A DNA stretch of 38,105 nucleotides from an uncultured bacterium (GTDB lineage: Bacteria > Bacteroidota > Bacteroidia > Bacteroidales > Bacteroidaceae), in NCBI GenBank assembly GCA_905216095.1, contig CAJMSQ010000023.1, forward strand, positions 1-38,105, in the 5' to 3' direction. Positions 7,731 to 15,493 of this stretch are shown piece by piece (position 1 is the stretch's first letter; every line of letters begins with the position of its first letter). The notes under the pieces were generated by a model that saw only the letters and a program-made list of their open reading frames with translations, searched no databases and had not been told where the DNA came from. Both the position numbers and the translations under genes were made by a program.

Positions 7731-7986
7731 GATTTTAACACAATTTGCTTTCGGGCAAAAAATTTCGTATCTTTGTGGTACAGGAATGCAGGGGCGGCCG
7801 TAACCGCCCCTTTTTTCGTGCCTTGCAGACCCGTTTTACACCGGTTTTTCCCGCGGAAAAGGATTTTCCATGTGGCATGTAGTTTTTCGTACATGCCATG
7901 TAGCGTTTTCCGTCCCTGCATGTAGGCCAAACTACAAGCCATGTACACCGCGCCGAATGTGACTGAAAGTTAAAAACGTTAAAGTC
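7731..7986 (+). repeat. Dispersed promoter-hairpin repeat, copy 1 (256 bp)
   Basis: The copy starts GATTTTAACACAATTTGC. It holds a promoter with TTTG (7744-7747), a 20-bp spacer and TATCTTTG (7768-7775), then a GGGGCGG/CCGCCCC hairpin (7791-7810) followed by six T residues (7811-7816). A predicted RNA of roughly 35-40 nt would result. The middle contains TACATGCCATGTA (7890-7902) and several CATGTAG/CTACA units. It ends in GAAAGTTAAAAACGTTAAAGTC. It sits between upp and the trp operon and points toward trp. No protein is encoded. Confidence 0.85.
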
Positions 7987-8171
7987 GGGAAGGAGCGCGC
8001 CGGCAGCAGGAGCGGGCTATGTACGCGGCCGGCCGACCGGTGCGGACATCATGCGGCTGCGCCATGCCGGACAGGATACATTTCCCGGGACCGGAACGCT
8101 GCCCGGAGGCGGCCGCGGGGCACCGAATGCCGGCATAAAAAGAATAAAAAGCATATTTTTCCGACAAAATA
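7987..8171. other. Intergenic, nothing recognised
   Basis: This GC-rich spacer lies between repeat copy 1 and the trp promoter. No coding frame or clear structure was found. Confidence 0.4.
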
Positions 8172-8202
8172 TTTGCAAAATGAAATATAATCTCTATTTT
8201 TG
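8172..8202 (+). promoter_or_regulatory. trp operon promoter
   Basis: TTTG (8172-8175), a 19-bp spacer and TATTTTTG (8195-8202) make a full consensus Bacteroidota promoter. Transcription would begin near 8208, about 26 nt before the leader peptide start. Confidence 0.8.
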
Positions 8203-8233
8203 CAGACAGAAACAACATTAAGCAAGCAGAAAC

Positions 8234-8293
8234 ATGCAGATGTGCAAGAATACATATTGGTGGTGGTGCAACTCAGAGCTCAGTCAGCCGTGA
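8234..8293 (+). CDS. trpL: trp operon leader peptide, 19 aa
   Basis: The ATG at 8234 opens a 19-codon frame, MQMCKNTYWWWCNSELSQP, ending at TGA 8291-8293. Three consecutive Trp codons (8258-8266) lie where a stalled ribosome would cover the first arm of the downstream RNA structure. The frame lies between the trp promoter and an intrinsic terminator ahead of the first structural gene. This is the arrangement of ribosome-mediated attenuation: scarce charged tRNA-Trp stalls the ribosome and favours the antiterminator. The peptide itself is not expected to have another role. There is no Shine-Dalgarno sequence, as is normal for the phylum. Confidence 0.85.
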   Translation: MQMCKNTYWWWCNSELSQP

Positions 8294-8365
8294 GGAGCAA
8301 GTCTTGCGCATACCATTAAACATACATCAGCAAAGACCTGTCGTACCTACGGCGGGTCTTTTTTT
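8266..8365 (+). promoter_or_regulatory. trp attenuator (mutually exclusive hairpins plus terminator)
   Basis: Arm 1 (GTGCAA 8266-8271 and CTCA 8279-8282) can pair with arm 2 (TGAG 8291-8294 and TTGCGC 8304-8309). Arm 2 can instead pair through GTCTTGC (8301-8307) with GCAAAGAC (8330-8337, one bulged A), which would disrupt the terminator. The terminator is AAAGACCTGTC (8332-8342) with GGCGGGTCTTT (8351-8361, including G-U pairs), followed by a T-run through 8365. High Trp should favour 1:2 plus terminator, low Trp the 2:3 antiterminator. The pairing is by inspection; energies were not computed. Confidence 0.8.
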
Positions 8366-8403
8366 ATGCAACAAAACACGACATGAAACATACGGACAAA
8401 GAC

Positions 8404-9603
8404 ATGAAGACTTACAAAGTGAACAACGAGGGGTACTACGGCGACTTCGGCGGGGCTTACGTTCCGGAGATACTCTACAAGACCGTCGAGGACCTGAAAG
8501 CGGCGTATCTGCCCATTCTGGAGAGCGAGACGTTCGCCAGAGAATACCACGCGCTGCTGCGCGACTACGTGGGCCGGCCTTCCCCGCTCTTCCACGCCCG
8601 ACGCATGAGCGAGAAGTACGGGTGCCGGCTGTACCTGAAGCGGGAGGACCTGAACCACACGGGGGCGCACAAAATCAACAATGCCATCGGACAAATCCTG
8701 CTGGCGCGCCAAATGGGGAAAAAGCGCATCATAGCGGAAACCGGCGCGGGGCAGCACGGCGTGGCCACGGCATCCGTCTGCGCCTTGATGGGTATGCCGT
8801 GCCGCGTGTATATGGGGGCGACCGATGTCGAGCGGCAGCATGTGAACGTGGAGCGCATGAGGATGTTGGGCGCGGAAGTGCATCCCGTGACGAGCGGCAA
8901 CCGTACGCTGAAGGATGCCACGAACGAGGCCATCCGCGACTGGTGCTGCCATCCCGCCGACACGTTCTACATCATCGGTTCCACGGTAGGGCCGCACCCC
9001 TACCCCGACCTCGTGGCGCGGCTGCAAAGCGTCATCAGTGCCGAAATCAGGGAACAGCTGGCCGAAAAAGAGGGACGCGACTATCCCGACTGCCTGATAG
9101 CCTGCGTGGGCGGCGGCTCGAACGCTGCCGGAACGATTTATCATTACATGGACGACCCACGTGTGAAAATCTATCTGGGCGAGGCCGGCGGACACGGTAC
9201 GGACAGCGGGGAGACAGCGGCCACCATACAGTGCGGACTGCCGGGCATCATCCACGGCAGCCGCACACTGGTGATGCAGGACGAGGACGGACAAATCATC
9301 GAACCTTATTCCATTTCGGCCGGACTGGACTACCCGGGCATCGGGCCCATGCACGCCAACCTGGCACGGCAGCATCGCGCGACGGTCATGGCCATCAACG
9401 ACGACGAGGCCCTGCGGGCCGCCTACGAACTGACACGGCTGGAGGGCATCATCCCGGCGCTTGAGTCGGCACATGCCTTGGGACTGCTCCCCAAATTGCG
9501 CTTCAAGCGGGACGAAGTTGTCGTGCTGACTGTCAGCGGACGCGGGGACAAGGACCTTGCCACTTATCTTGCCCACAAGAACGACCCGGGCATCAACGAC
9601 TGA
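8404..9603 (+). CDS. trpB: Tryptophan synthase beta chain
   Basis: TrpB condenses indole with L-serine to give tryptophan, using pyridoxal phosphate, in an alpha2-beta2 complex with TrpA. The PLP lysine is in REDLNHTGAHKINNA; AETGAGQHGVATA and the phosphate-binding GGGSNAAG are all present. I prefer the ATG at 8404 (MKTYKVNNEGYYGDFGGAY), because homologues start with MK-x-Y; an in-frame ATG at 8383 adds seven residues. It is the first structural gene of the operon, directly after the attenuator, followed 29 bp later by trpE. The operon order B-E-G-D-C-F-A is characteristic of Bacteroidota. Confidence 0.96.
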   Translation: MKTYKVNNEGYYGDFGGAYVPEILYKTVEDLKAAYLPILESETFAREYHALLRDYVGRPSPLFHARRMSEKYGCRLYLKREDLNHTGAHKINNAIGQILLARQMGKKRIIAETGAGQHGVATASVCALMGMPCRVYMGATDVERQHVNVERMRMLGAEVHPVTSGNRTLKDATNEAIRDWCCHPADTFYIIGSTVGPHPYPDLVARLQSVISAEIREQLAEKEGRDYPDCLIACVGGGSNAAGTIYHYMDDPRVKIYLGEAGGHGTDSGETAATIQCGLPGIIHGSRTLVMQDEDGQIIEPYSISAGLDYPGIGPMHANLARQHRATVMAINDDEALRAAYELTRLEGIIPALESAHALGLLPKLRFKRDEVVVLTVSGRGDKDLATYLAHKNDPGIND

Positions 9604-9632
9604 CACCCGAAACCGGAAAAACTTCCATACTC

Positions 9633-11033
9633 ATGAAAAAATTTGAATACACAGCCACGGGACGCCGGATAGTAGGCGACCTCTACACACCGGTGAGCAC
9701 TTACCTGAAAGTGCGCGACCTGTATCCGCAAAGCGCACTCATGGAAAGCTCGGACTATCACAGCCACGACAACAGCCGCTCGTTCATCGCCCTGAACCCC
9801 ATGGCCAGCATAGCCGTCGCGCACGGAATGTCCACGGCCCTGTATCCCGACGGAAGCCGGGTGCAAAGGGAAGTGACGGAAGACTACCGGGTGGAAAACG
9901 CCATCAACGACTTCCTGGACAGTTTCTCCGTGACGGGCAACAAAAAGGAGTATTGCGGACTGTACGGATATACGACCTTCAACGCCGTACGCTATTTCGA
10001 GAACATCGACATCAAGGACTGCGCGCACGAAAAGAACGACGCGCCCGACCTGCTCTACATCCTTTACAAGTACATCATCGTGTTCGACCACTTTGACAGC
10101 ACCATGACGCTCGTGGAAATGCTGGAAGAGGGCGAGCCTACGGCACTCGACACGCTGGAAGCGGTCATCAAGAACCACAACTTCGCCACCTACGACTTCC
10201 GGCCTGTCGGCGAAACTTACAGTACACTGACAGACGAGGAGCACAAGGCCAACATCCGCAAAGGCATAGCCCACTGCCTGAGGGGCGACGTCTTCCAGAT
10301 AGTTCTGAGCAGAAGGTTCATACAGCGCTTCGAAGGGGACGACTTCAAACTTTACCGTGCATTGCGCAACATCAATCCCAGTCCCTACCTTTTCTACTTC
10401 GACTTCGGCGGCTTCCGCATCTTCGGCTCCTCGCCCGAAACGCACTGCCGCATCGACGGACGACGGGCTTACATCGACCCCATTGCCGGGACGACACGAC
10501 GCACCGGCAACGCCGAACAGGATGCCGGCAACGCACAGCGTCTCAGGACCGACCCGAAAGAAAATGCCGAGCACGTCATGCTGGTGGACCTGGCACGCAA
10601 TGACCTGAGCCGCAACTGTCACGACGTCCGGGTGGACTTCTACAAGGACATGCAATACTACAGCCACGTCATACATCTCGTCAGCCGTGTCAGCGGATGC
10701 ATGGACGCGGACGCCGACCCCATAAGGACTTTCATCGACACCTTCCCTGCGGGAACATTGTCGGGCGCACCGAAAATCCGGGCCATGCAGATCATCAGCG
10801 AACTGGAGCCACATAACAGAGGGGCCTACGGGGGTTGCATCGGCTTCATCGGGCTGGACGGCTCGCTCAACCAGGCCATCACCATCCGGACCTTTGTCAG
10901 CCGCAACAACGAGCTGTGGTTCCAGGCCGGAGGCGGCATTGTGGCCAAAAGTGACGAGGAATACGAATTACAGGAAGTCAATAACAAACTGGGAGCCTTG
11001 CGCCACGCCATCCTGACGGCCGAACGCATCTGA
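9633..11033 (+). CDS. trpE: Anthranilate synthase component I
   Basis: TrpE converts chorismate to anthranilate using ammonia supplied by TrpG; it is the committed and feedback-inhibited step. The 466-residue protein has the N-terminal Trp-binding signature as LMESSDYH (about 35-42), then the catalytic blocks FQIVLSRRF, PYLFYFDFGGFRIFGSSPE, PIAGTTRRTG, LVDLARNDLSR and FPAGTLSGAPKIRAMQ, and near the end GAYGGCIGFIG. Keeping the LxESS element suggests allosteric control by Trp in addition to transcriptional attenuation. trpG follows after 22 bp. Confidence 0.96.
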   Translation: MKKFEYTATGRRIVGDLYTPVSTYLKVRDLYPQSALMESSDYHSHDNSRSFIALNPMASIAVAHGMSTALYPDGSRVQREVTEDYRVENAINDFLDSFSVTGNKKEYCGLYGYTTFNAVRYFENIDIKDCAHEKNDAPDLLYILYKYIIVFDHFDSTMTLVEMLEEGEPTALDTLEAVIKNHNFATYDFRPVGETYSTLTDEEHKANIRKGIAHCLRGDVFQIVLSRRFIQRFEGDDFKLYRALRNINPSPYLFYFDFGGFRIFGSSPETHCRIDGRRAYIDPIAGTTRRTGNAEQDAGNAQRLRTDPKENAEHVMLVDLARNDLSRNCHDVRVDFYKDMQYYSHVIHLVSRVSGCMDADADPIRTFIDTFPAGTLSGAPKIRAMQIISELEPHNRGAYGGCIGFIGLDGSLNQAITIRTFVSRNNELWFQAGGGIVAKSDEEYELQEVNNKLGALRHAILTAERI

Positions 11034-11055
11034 CTCCGGAAAGCATACGTTTCCC

Positions 11056-11619
11056 ATGAATATAGCTATCATCGACAATTACGACTCTTTTACGTTCAAC
11101 CTGTACCATCTGGTGCGCGAAACCGGCACCAAGGCGGCAGTCATGCGCAATGACAGTTTCGACTTAGAGGAACTCGCGGGCTACGACAAGCTCATCCTCA
11201 GTCCCGGACCGGGCATCCCGTCGGAAGCAGGCCTGCTGACCGACGTCATACGACGGTATGCGGGCGAAAAGCCCATACTGGGAGTGTGCCTCGGTCACCA
11301 GGCTATCGGCGAGGTTGCCGGAGGACGGCTGACGAACCTGGCGGATGTGTTCCACGGCGTGCAGACCCCGTGCCTTCATAACGGCCGGGACTACATCTTC
11401 GACGGCATAGACCAGGAATTTCCGGTCGGACGTTATCACTCCTGGGTGGTGGACCGCGAAGGACTGCCTGCCTGTCTGGAAGTCACGGCCACCAGCCCCG
11501 AAGGGCAAATCATGGCGCTGCGCCACCGCGAATATGACGTACACGGCATCCAGTTCCATCCGGAATCGGTGCTGACCCCGGAAGGAAAACGCATCATGGA
11601 GAATTTTCTGAGACATTGA
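11056..11619 (+). CDS. trpG: Anthranilate synthase component II (glutamine amidotransferase)
   Basis: TrpG hydrolyses glutamine to supply ammonia to TrpE. The 187-residue class I amidotransferase has the oxyanion-loop LSPGPGIP (49-56), the nucleophile Cys78 in GVCLGHQAIGE, and the His168 and Glu170 of the triad in IQFHPES. The length corresponds to a single-domain stand-alone subunit, not fused to TrpE or TrpD. The 79-bp gap to trpD is the longest in the operon and shows no terminator. Confidence 0.96.
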   Translation: MNIAIIDNYDSFTFNLYHLVRETGTKAAVMRNDSFDLEELAGYDKLILSPGPGIPSEAGLLTDVIRRYAGEKPILGVCLGHQAIGEVAGGRLTNLADVFHGVQTPCLHNGRDYIFDGIDQEFPVGRYHSWVVDREGLPACLEVTATSPEGQIMALRHREYDVHGIQFHPESVLTPEGKRIMENFLRH

Positions 11620-11698
11620 GGGACAAGCCCTCGGGACGTCGGAGAATAATTCATCGAAACACCAAAAAACAAACGCCGGCGGGCTTATACGCAAGACT

Positions 11699-12694
11699 AT
11701 GAAACAGATTCTCACTCAAATCATCAACGGAGGGGTGCTTACACGCCGACAGACGTGCGAAATCATGCACGACATCGTCGCACAGAAATACAACGAGGTG
11801 CAAATAAGCGCCTTCCTGACGGGACTGATCATGCGCGGCATCAAGGTAGACGAGCTGCTCGGTTTCCGCGACGGCATCATCGAGACGGGAAAGGCCGTAG
11901 ACCTCAGTCCTTACCGCGTCATAGACATCGTCGGAACGGGGGGAGACAACAAAAACACCTTCAACATATCGACCTGCGCGTGCATGGTCGTGGCCGGCGC
12001 GGGCTACAAGGTGGCCAAGCACGGCAACTACGCCGCCACATCCACATCGGGCGCCAGCAACGTCATGGAACAGCACGGCGTGAAATTCACCCCGGACAAC
12101 GCACACCTGCGACGGAACCTCGAAACCTGCAACTTCACCTACCTGCATGCCCCGCTCTTCGCCCACAGCCTGAAGTTCGTGGCGCCGGTGCGCCGGCAAC
12201 TGCAGATTGCCACGTGCTTCAACCTGCTCGGACCGCTCGTAAACCCGTGCCGGCCGGCATACCAGCTGCTCGGCGTGGCCGGTCTGAACCAGATGCGGCT
12301 ATACAGCAGCGTGTATGAGAAACTTGGCATCGGCTACGGCATAGTAAACAGCATCGGGGGCTATGACGAGATTTCGCTGACGTGCAATTTCAAAATCAAG
12401 ACCAACACGATGGAAAAGATTTTCCGGCCCGAAGATTTGGGCATGACCGTCGTCCGCCCCGAAGAGCTTTACGGAGGAACGACCGTCGGCGAGGCCGCGA
12501 AAATATTTGACGGCATCCTGCGGAACGACACGACGGAAAGCCGCCGCAACGTCGTGCTGGCCAACGCCGCATTCGCCATAAAGGTGATGGAGAAGGACAA
12601 AGACATCAGGGAATGCCTGGCCGTGGCCCGCGAGTCGCTCGAAAGCGGCGCGGCGCTGAGGGTCATGAAACGTTACATCGAGTTAAACGGATGA
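11699..12694 (+). CDS. trpD: Anthranilate phosphoribosyltransferase
   Basis: TrpD transfers the phosphoribosyl group of PRPP to anthranilate. The 331-residue protein shows the PRPP/Mg motif VGTGGDNKNTFNIST (78-92), the KHGN block (107-110) continuing as YAATSTSGASNVMEQHG, and NLLGPLVNPC. The YAATSTSGASN variant of the usual KHGNRSVSSKSGSAD block seems to be a Bacteroidota feature rather than a defect. trpC starts 4 bp after the stop. Confidence 0.95.
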   Translation: MKQILTQIINGGVLTRRQTCEIMHDIVAQKYNEVQISAFLTGLIMRGIKVDELLGFRDGIIETGKAVDLSPYRVIDIVGTGGDNKNTFNISTCACMVVAGAGYKVAKHGNYAATSTSGASNVMEQHGVKFTPDNAHLRRNLETCNFTYLHAPLFAHSLKFVAPVRRQLQIATCFNLLGPLVNPCRPAYQLLGVAGLNQMRLYSSVYEKLGIGYGIVNSIGGYDEISLTCNFKIKTNTMEKIFRPEDLGMTVVRPEELYGGTTVGEAAKIFDGILRNDTTESRRNVVLANAAFAIKVMEKDKDIRECLAVARESLESGAALRVMKRYIELNG

Positions 12695-12698
12695 GCAG

Positions 12699-13526
12699 AT
12701 GAAAGATATTCTGGAAGAAATCGTGGCGCACAAACGCCTGGAAGTGCAACAGGAAAAACTGCTGCTGCCGCCCGAACGACTATATGCCGAAGTGGAACGC
12801 CTGATGGAGGAAGAGGAAACCGCTGCCGCCGGCAAGGACGGCACACGGCCGCGCCGGTCCATGCGGAAAAGCCTTGCCGCATCCCGTTCGGGCATCATCG
12901 CGGAGTTCAAACGGAAGTCGCCGTCGAAAGGCTGGCTCAAAGCGGAAGGACAGGCCGAGGTCATCCCGCCGGCCTACGCCAAAGCGGGAGCGGCGGCGTT
13001 GTCCATCCTCACGGACCGCGACTATTTCGGCGGCAGCCCCGACTTCATCCGCCGCGCCCGCCCGTTGGTGGACATTCCCATACTGCGGAAAGATTTTATC
13101 CTGGACGAATACCAGCTGTACCGGGCGAAACAGCTCCGGGCCGACGCCGTACTGCTGATTGCCGCGGACCTGACGCTGACGGAATGTGCGGCGCTGACGC
13201 GCAAAGCGCATGAACTGGAGCTGGAGGTGCTGCTGGAGGTGCACTCCGAGGCCGAAACGGAATACGCGGTATGCGGACCGGACATGATTGGCGTGAACAA
13301 CCGCAACCTGGGCACGTTCCACACGGACGTCGAGAACTCTTTCCGGCTGGTTTCACGGCTGCCGTCCGACATTACGGCGGTATCGGAAAGCGGCATCGCC
13401 CGGCCCGCGGTGGTCAGGGAGCTGCGACAGGCGGGCTTCCGCGGCTTCCTCATCGGCGAAACCTTCATGCGCGAGGCCGACCCCGGCGCGGCGCTCCGTA
13501 AATTCATCCGGGAGGTAGAGGCATGA
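12699..13526 (+). CDS. trpC: Indole-3-glycerol phosphate synthase
   Basis: TrpC closes the ring of CdRP to indole-3-glycerol phosphate. The TIM-barrel motifs are visible: IIAEFKRKSPSKGWL with the catalytic lysine, ALSILTDRDYFGGS, PILRKDFILDEYQLYRA, LLEVHSEAE, IGVNNRNLGTF, AVSESGI and GFLIGETFM. The N-terminal helical part carries a short charged segment, EEEETAAAGKDGTRPRR, that looks longer than the usual linker before the first strand. The stop overlaps the trpF start in ATGA, so the two are translationally coupled; they are separate proteins rather than the fused enterobacterial TrpCF. Confidence 0.95.
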   Translation: MKDILEEIVAHKRLEVQQEKLLLPPERLYAEVERLMEEEETAAAGKDGTRPRRSMRKSLAASRSGIIAEFKRKSPSKGWLKAEGQAEVIPPAYAKAGAAALSILTDRDYFGGSPDFIRRARPLVDIPILRKDFILDEYQLYRAKQLRADAVLLIAADLTLTECAALTRKAHELELEVLLEVHSEAETEYAVCGPDMIGVNNRNLGTFHTDVENSFRLVSRLPSDITAVSESGIARPAVVRELRQAGFRGFLIGETFMREADPGAALRKFIREVEA

Positions 13527-14161
13527 GATTTCCGATTATCAAAATCTGCGGTATGCGGGAGCCGGACAACATCCGCCGCGCCGAACAACTCGGACCGGAC
13601 CGCATGGGCTTCGTCTGCTGGGAAAAATCGCCGCGCTACGTCGGCCGGACACCGGACTACCTGCCCGAAAGCTGCTCACGGGTGGGCGTTTTCGTCAATC
13701 CGTCGCTCCGGCAAGTAGAAGAAGACATCGCACGCCTCGGGCTGGACACCGTACAACTGCACGGAAACGAGACGCCACGGTTCTGCCGCGAAATCAAAAG
13801 GCTGGTATGCCCGAACGGACGCCCGCCCGAAATCATCAAGGCATTCGGCACGGACGCTGGACATGGCTTGCCCGACACTTCCGACTACGGGACGGTCTGC
13901 GATTTCTTCCTGTTTGACACCCGTTGCGCCACGATGGGCGGCAGCGGCAGGACATTCGACTGGAATTTGCTGGACAGCTACCGCGGGGAACGCCCCTTCC
14001 TGCTGAGCGGGGGCATCGGCGAGGAACACGTGGAAGCCCTGAAGGCGTTCTCCCATCCCATGTGCGTGGGCATTGACCTGAACTCCCGCTTCGAAAGCGC
14101 ACCGGGCATGAAGGACATCGAAAGGCTGGACCGTTTCATCCGACAGATAAGAAAACCATAA
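13523..14161 (+). CDS. trpF: Phosphoribosylanthranilate isomerase
   Basis: TrpF performs the Amadori rearrangement of phosphoribosylanthranilate to CdRP. The catalytic cysteine is in IIKICGMREPDNI (Cys9), and the general-acid aspartate lies in FFLFDTRCATMGGSGRTFDW. VGVFVNPS, TVQLHGNE, FLLSGGIG and GIDLNSRFE complete the barrel. Length (212 residues) is normal. It overlaps trpC by 4 bp and is followed 28 bp later by trpA. Confidence 0.95.
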   Translation: MRFPIIKICGMREPDNIRRAEQLGPDRMGFVCWEKSPRYVGRTPDYLPESCSRVGVFVNPSLRQVEEDIARLGLDTVQLHGNETPRFCREIKRLVCPNGRPPEIIKAFGTDAGHGLPDTSDYGTVCDFFLFDTRCATMGGSGRTFDWNLLDSYRGERPFLLSGGIGEEHVEALKAFSHPMCVGIDLNSRFESAPGMKDIERLDRFIRQIRKP

Positions 14162-14189
14162 ACCGCACACACAAAACACACAAACCATC

Positions 14190-14963
14190 ATGAACAGAAT
14201 CAACCTATTGTTTCAAGAAAAGAAATCGGACATACTTTCCCTTTACTTCTGTGCCGGACATCCGTCCCTCGACAGCACGGCGGAAATCATAAGGACCCTT
14301 GCCGCCGGGGGCATAGACATGATTGAAATCGGCATACCGTTCAGCGACCCGATGGCGGACGGGCCGGTCATTCAGGACGCGGCCACCAAAGCGTTGCGCA
14401 ACGGCATGAGCCTGCGACGACTGTTCTCGCAACTGGAAGATATACGCCGCGACGTAAGCATACCGCTGATACTGATGGGATACCTGAACCCGGTGATGCA
14501 ATACGGGCTTGAAGAGTTCTGCAAAAGCTGTGCGGCGTGCGGCATAGACGGCATGATTATCCCCGACCTGCCCTTCCACGATTACATGGAGACGTTCAAG
14601 CCCGTGGCAGACCGGTACGGACTGAAGGTCATCATGCTGATAACGCCGGAAACCAGCGAGGAACGCATCCGGTTCATCGACCGGAATACGGACGGATTCA
14701 TATATATGGTGTCGTCGGCCGCAACAACCGGCGCACAAAAGGTATTTGATGAAGCCAAACAGGCGTACTTCAACAAGGTGAACGCCATGCAGCTGACCCA
14801 TCCCCGCATGATCGGCTTCGGCATCAGCAACAAACAGACGCTGGAGTCGGCACAAAAGAACGCGGCCGGCGCCATCATCGGAAGCAAGTTCGTCACCTTG
14901 CTCGACCGGTGTGCCACAACGCAGGAGGCACTGGACACGCTGTTTGCCGACCTCAGGAAATAA
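14190..14963 (+). CDS. trpA: Tryptophan synthase alpha chain
   Basis: TrpA cleaves indole-3-glycerol phosphate to indole and glyceraldehyde-3-phosphate and channels indole to TrpB. The catalytic Glu is in MIEIGIPFSDPMADGPVIQ, the catalytic Asp in IIPDLPFHDY, with the phosphate-binding SSAATTG and GFGISNKQ segments following. At 257 residues it is complete. It is the last gene of the operon; about 100 bp later a copy of the dispersed repeat begins, whose hairpin may also serve as operon terminator. Confidence 0.95.
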   Translation: MNRINLLFQEKKSDILSLYFCAGHPSLDSTAEIIRTLAAGGIDMIEIGIPFSDPMADGPVIQDAATKALRNGMSLRRLFSQLEDIRRDVSIPLILMGYLNPVMQYGLEEFCKSCAACGIDGMIIPDLPFHDYMETFKPVADRYGLKVIMLITPETSEERIRFIDRNTDGFIYMVSSAATTGAQKVFDEAKQAYFNKVNAMQLTHPRMIGFGISNKQTLESAQKNAAGAIIGSKFVTLLDRCATTQEALDTLFADLRK

Positions 14964-15065
14964 TTCCACGCAAATGCGCCGGCGGACTTGGCGGCGGGCG
15001 GCCGATTCCAACGACCCCGAAGCCACCGGCACAGGCAACGACGGTCCGTATCCGAAGGCCGGGAC

Positions 15066-15331
15066 GATTTTAACACAATTTGCTTCTGGGCAAAAAATGT
15101 ATTATCTTTGTAACAGGAAACAGGGCGGACCGGCCGGTTCGCCCTGTTTTTATGCCCAAGCAGGCGGTATTCCGGCTTTTTTTACCCGAGGGAAAGGAAA
15201 AACTACATGCCACTTAGAAAAAAATATCCCTATTTTAGTTTTTCCCAGGCCCATTCCCGTGATTCCGAACGGGCATACATGGCGGGATAAGTGCCTCCCA
15301 AATGTGAGCGAAAGTTAAATATGTTAAAGTC
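15066..15331 (+). repeat. Dispersed promoter-hairpin repeat, copy 2 (266 bp)
   Basis: The same architecture as copy 1: GATTTTAACACAATTTGC start, TTTG (15079-15082), 20-bp spacer, TATCTTTG (15103-15110). Its hairpin is CAGGGCG (15121-15127) with CGCCCTG (15140-15146) and an inner ACCGG/CCGGT pair, then five T residues. The stem sequence is different from that in copies 1, 3 and 4 but the pairing is intact. The middle palindromes are more degraded (CTACATGCCACTTAG). The tail is GAAAGTTAAATATGTTAAAGTC. It lies between the convergent trp and T9SS operons. Confidence 0.8.
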
Positions 15332-15390
15332 AAACGACTGCCTGCGCGTCAGGGCCGGACGGCGGCGGGCGTGCCTGCCTTCACCAACAC

Positions 15391-15438
15391 GGAAACGGGC
15401 CGGCCGCATCCGCCGGGATGGACGGCCGCCCCGTTTCC
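15391..15438. terminator. Long hairpin between convergent trp and T9SS operons
   Basis: GGAAACGGGCCGGCCGCATCC (15391-15411) is nearly the reverse complement of 15416-15438, with a 4-nt loop. It could end transcription from either side. No U-run is present on either strand. Confidence 0.5.
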
Positions 15439-15460
15439 ATGGGTGTGGTCCGGACTTTCG

Positions 15461-15484
15461 CGCCGGCGGATGTTTCCGCCGGCG
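15461..15484 (-). terminator. Perfect 10-bp hairpin just after gldN
   Basis: CGCCGGCGGA (15461-15470) pairs with TCCGCCGGCG (15475-15484) around a 4-nt loop, 10 bp beyond the gldN stop. It lacks a U-run, like several other 3'-end hairpins in the window. Confidence 0.55.
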
Positions 15485-15493
15485 GGCCGGGCA

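Noticed and set aside
7655..7948. Short frames inside the repeat copies (for example minus 7655-7948 and plus 32099-32320)
   Set aside because: They arise from the palindromic repeats (YMAC, HATW type peptides) and are not conserved in frame among the four copies.
7870..7950. CATGTAG/CTACATG repeats as a possible CRISPR array
   Set aside because: Units are palindromic, irregularly spaced and recur as part of a dispersed 256-bp element; no regular spacers or cas genes.
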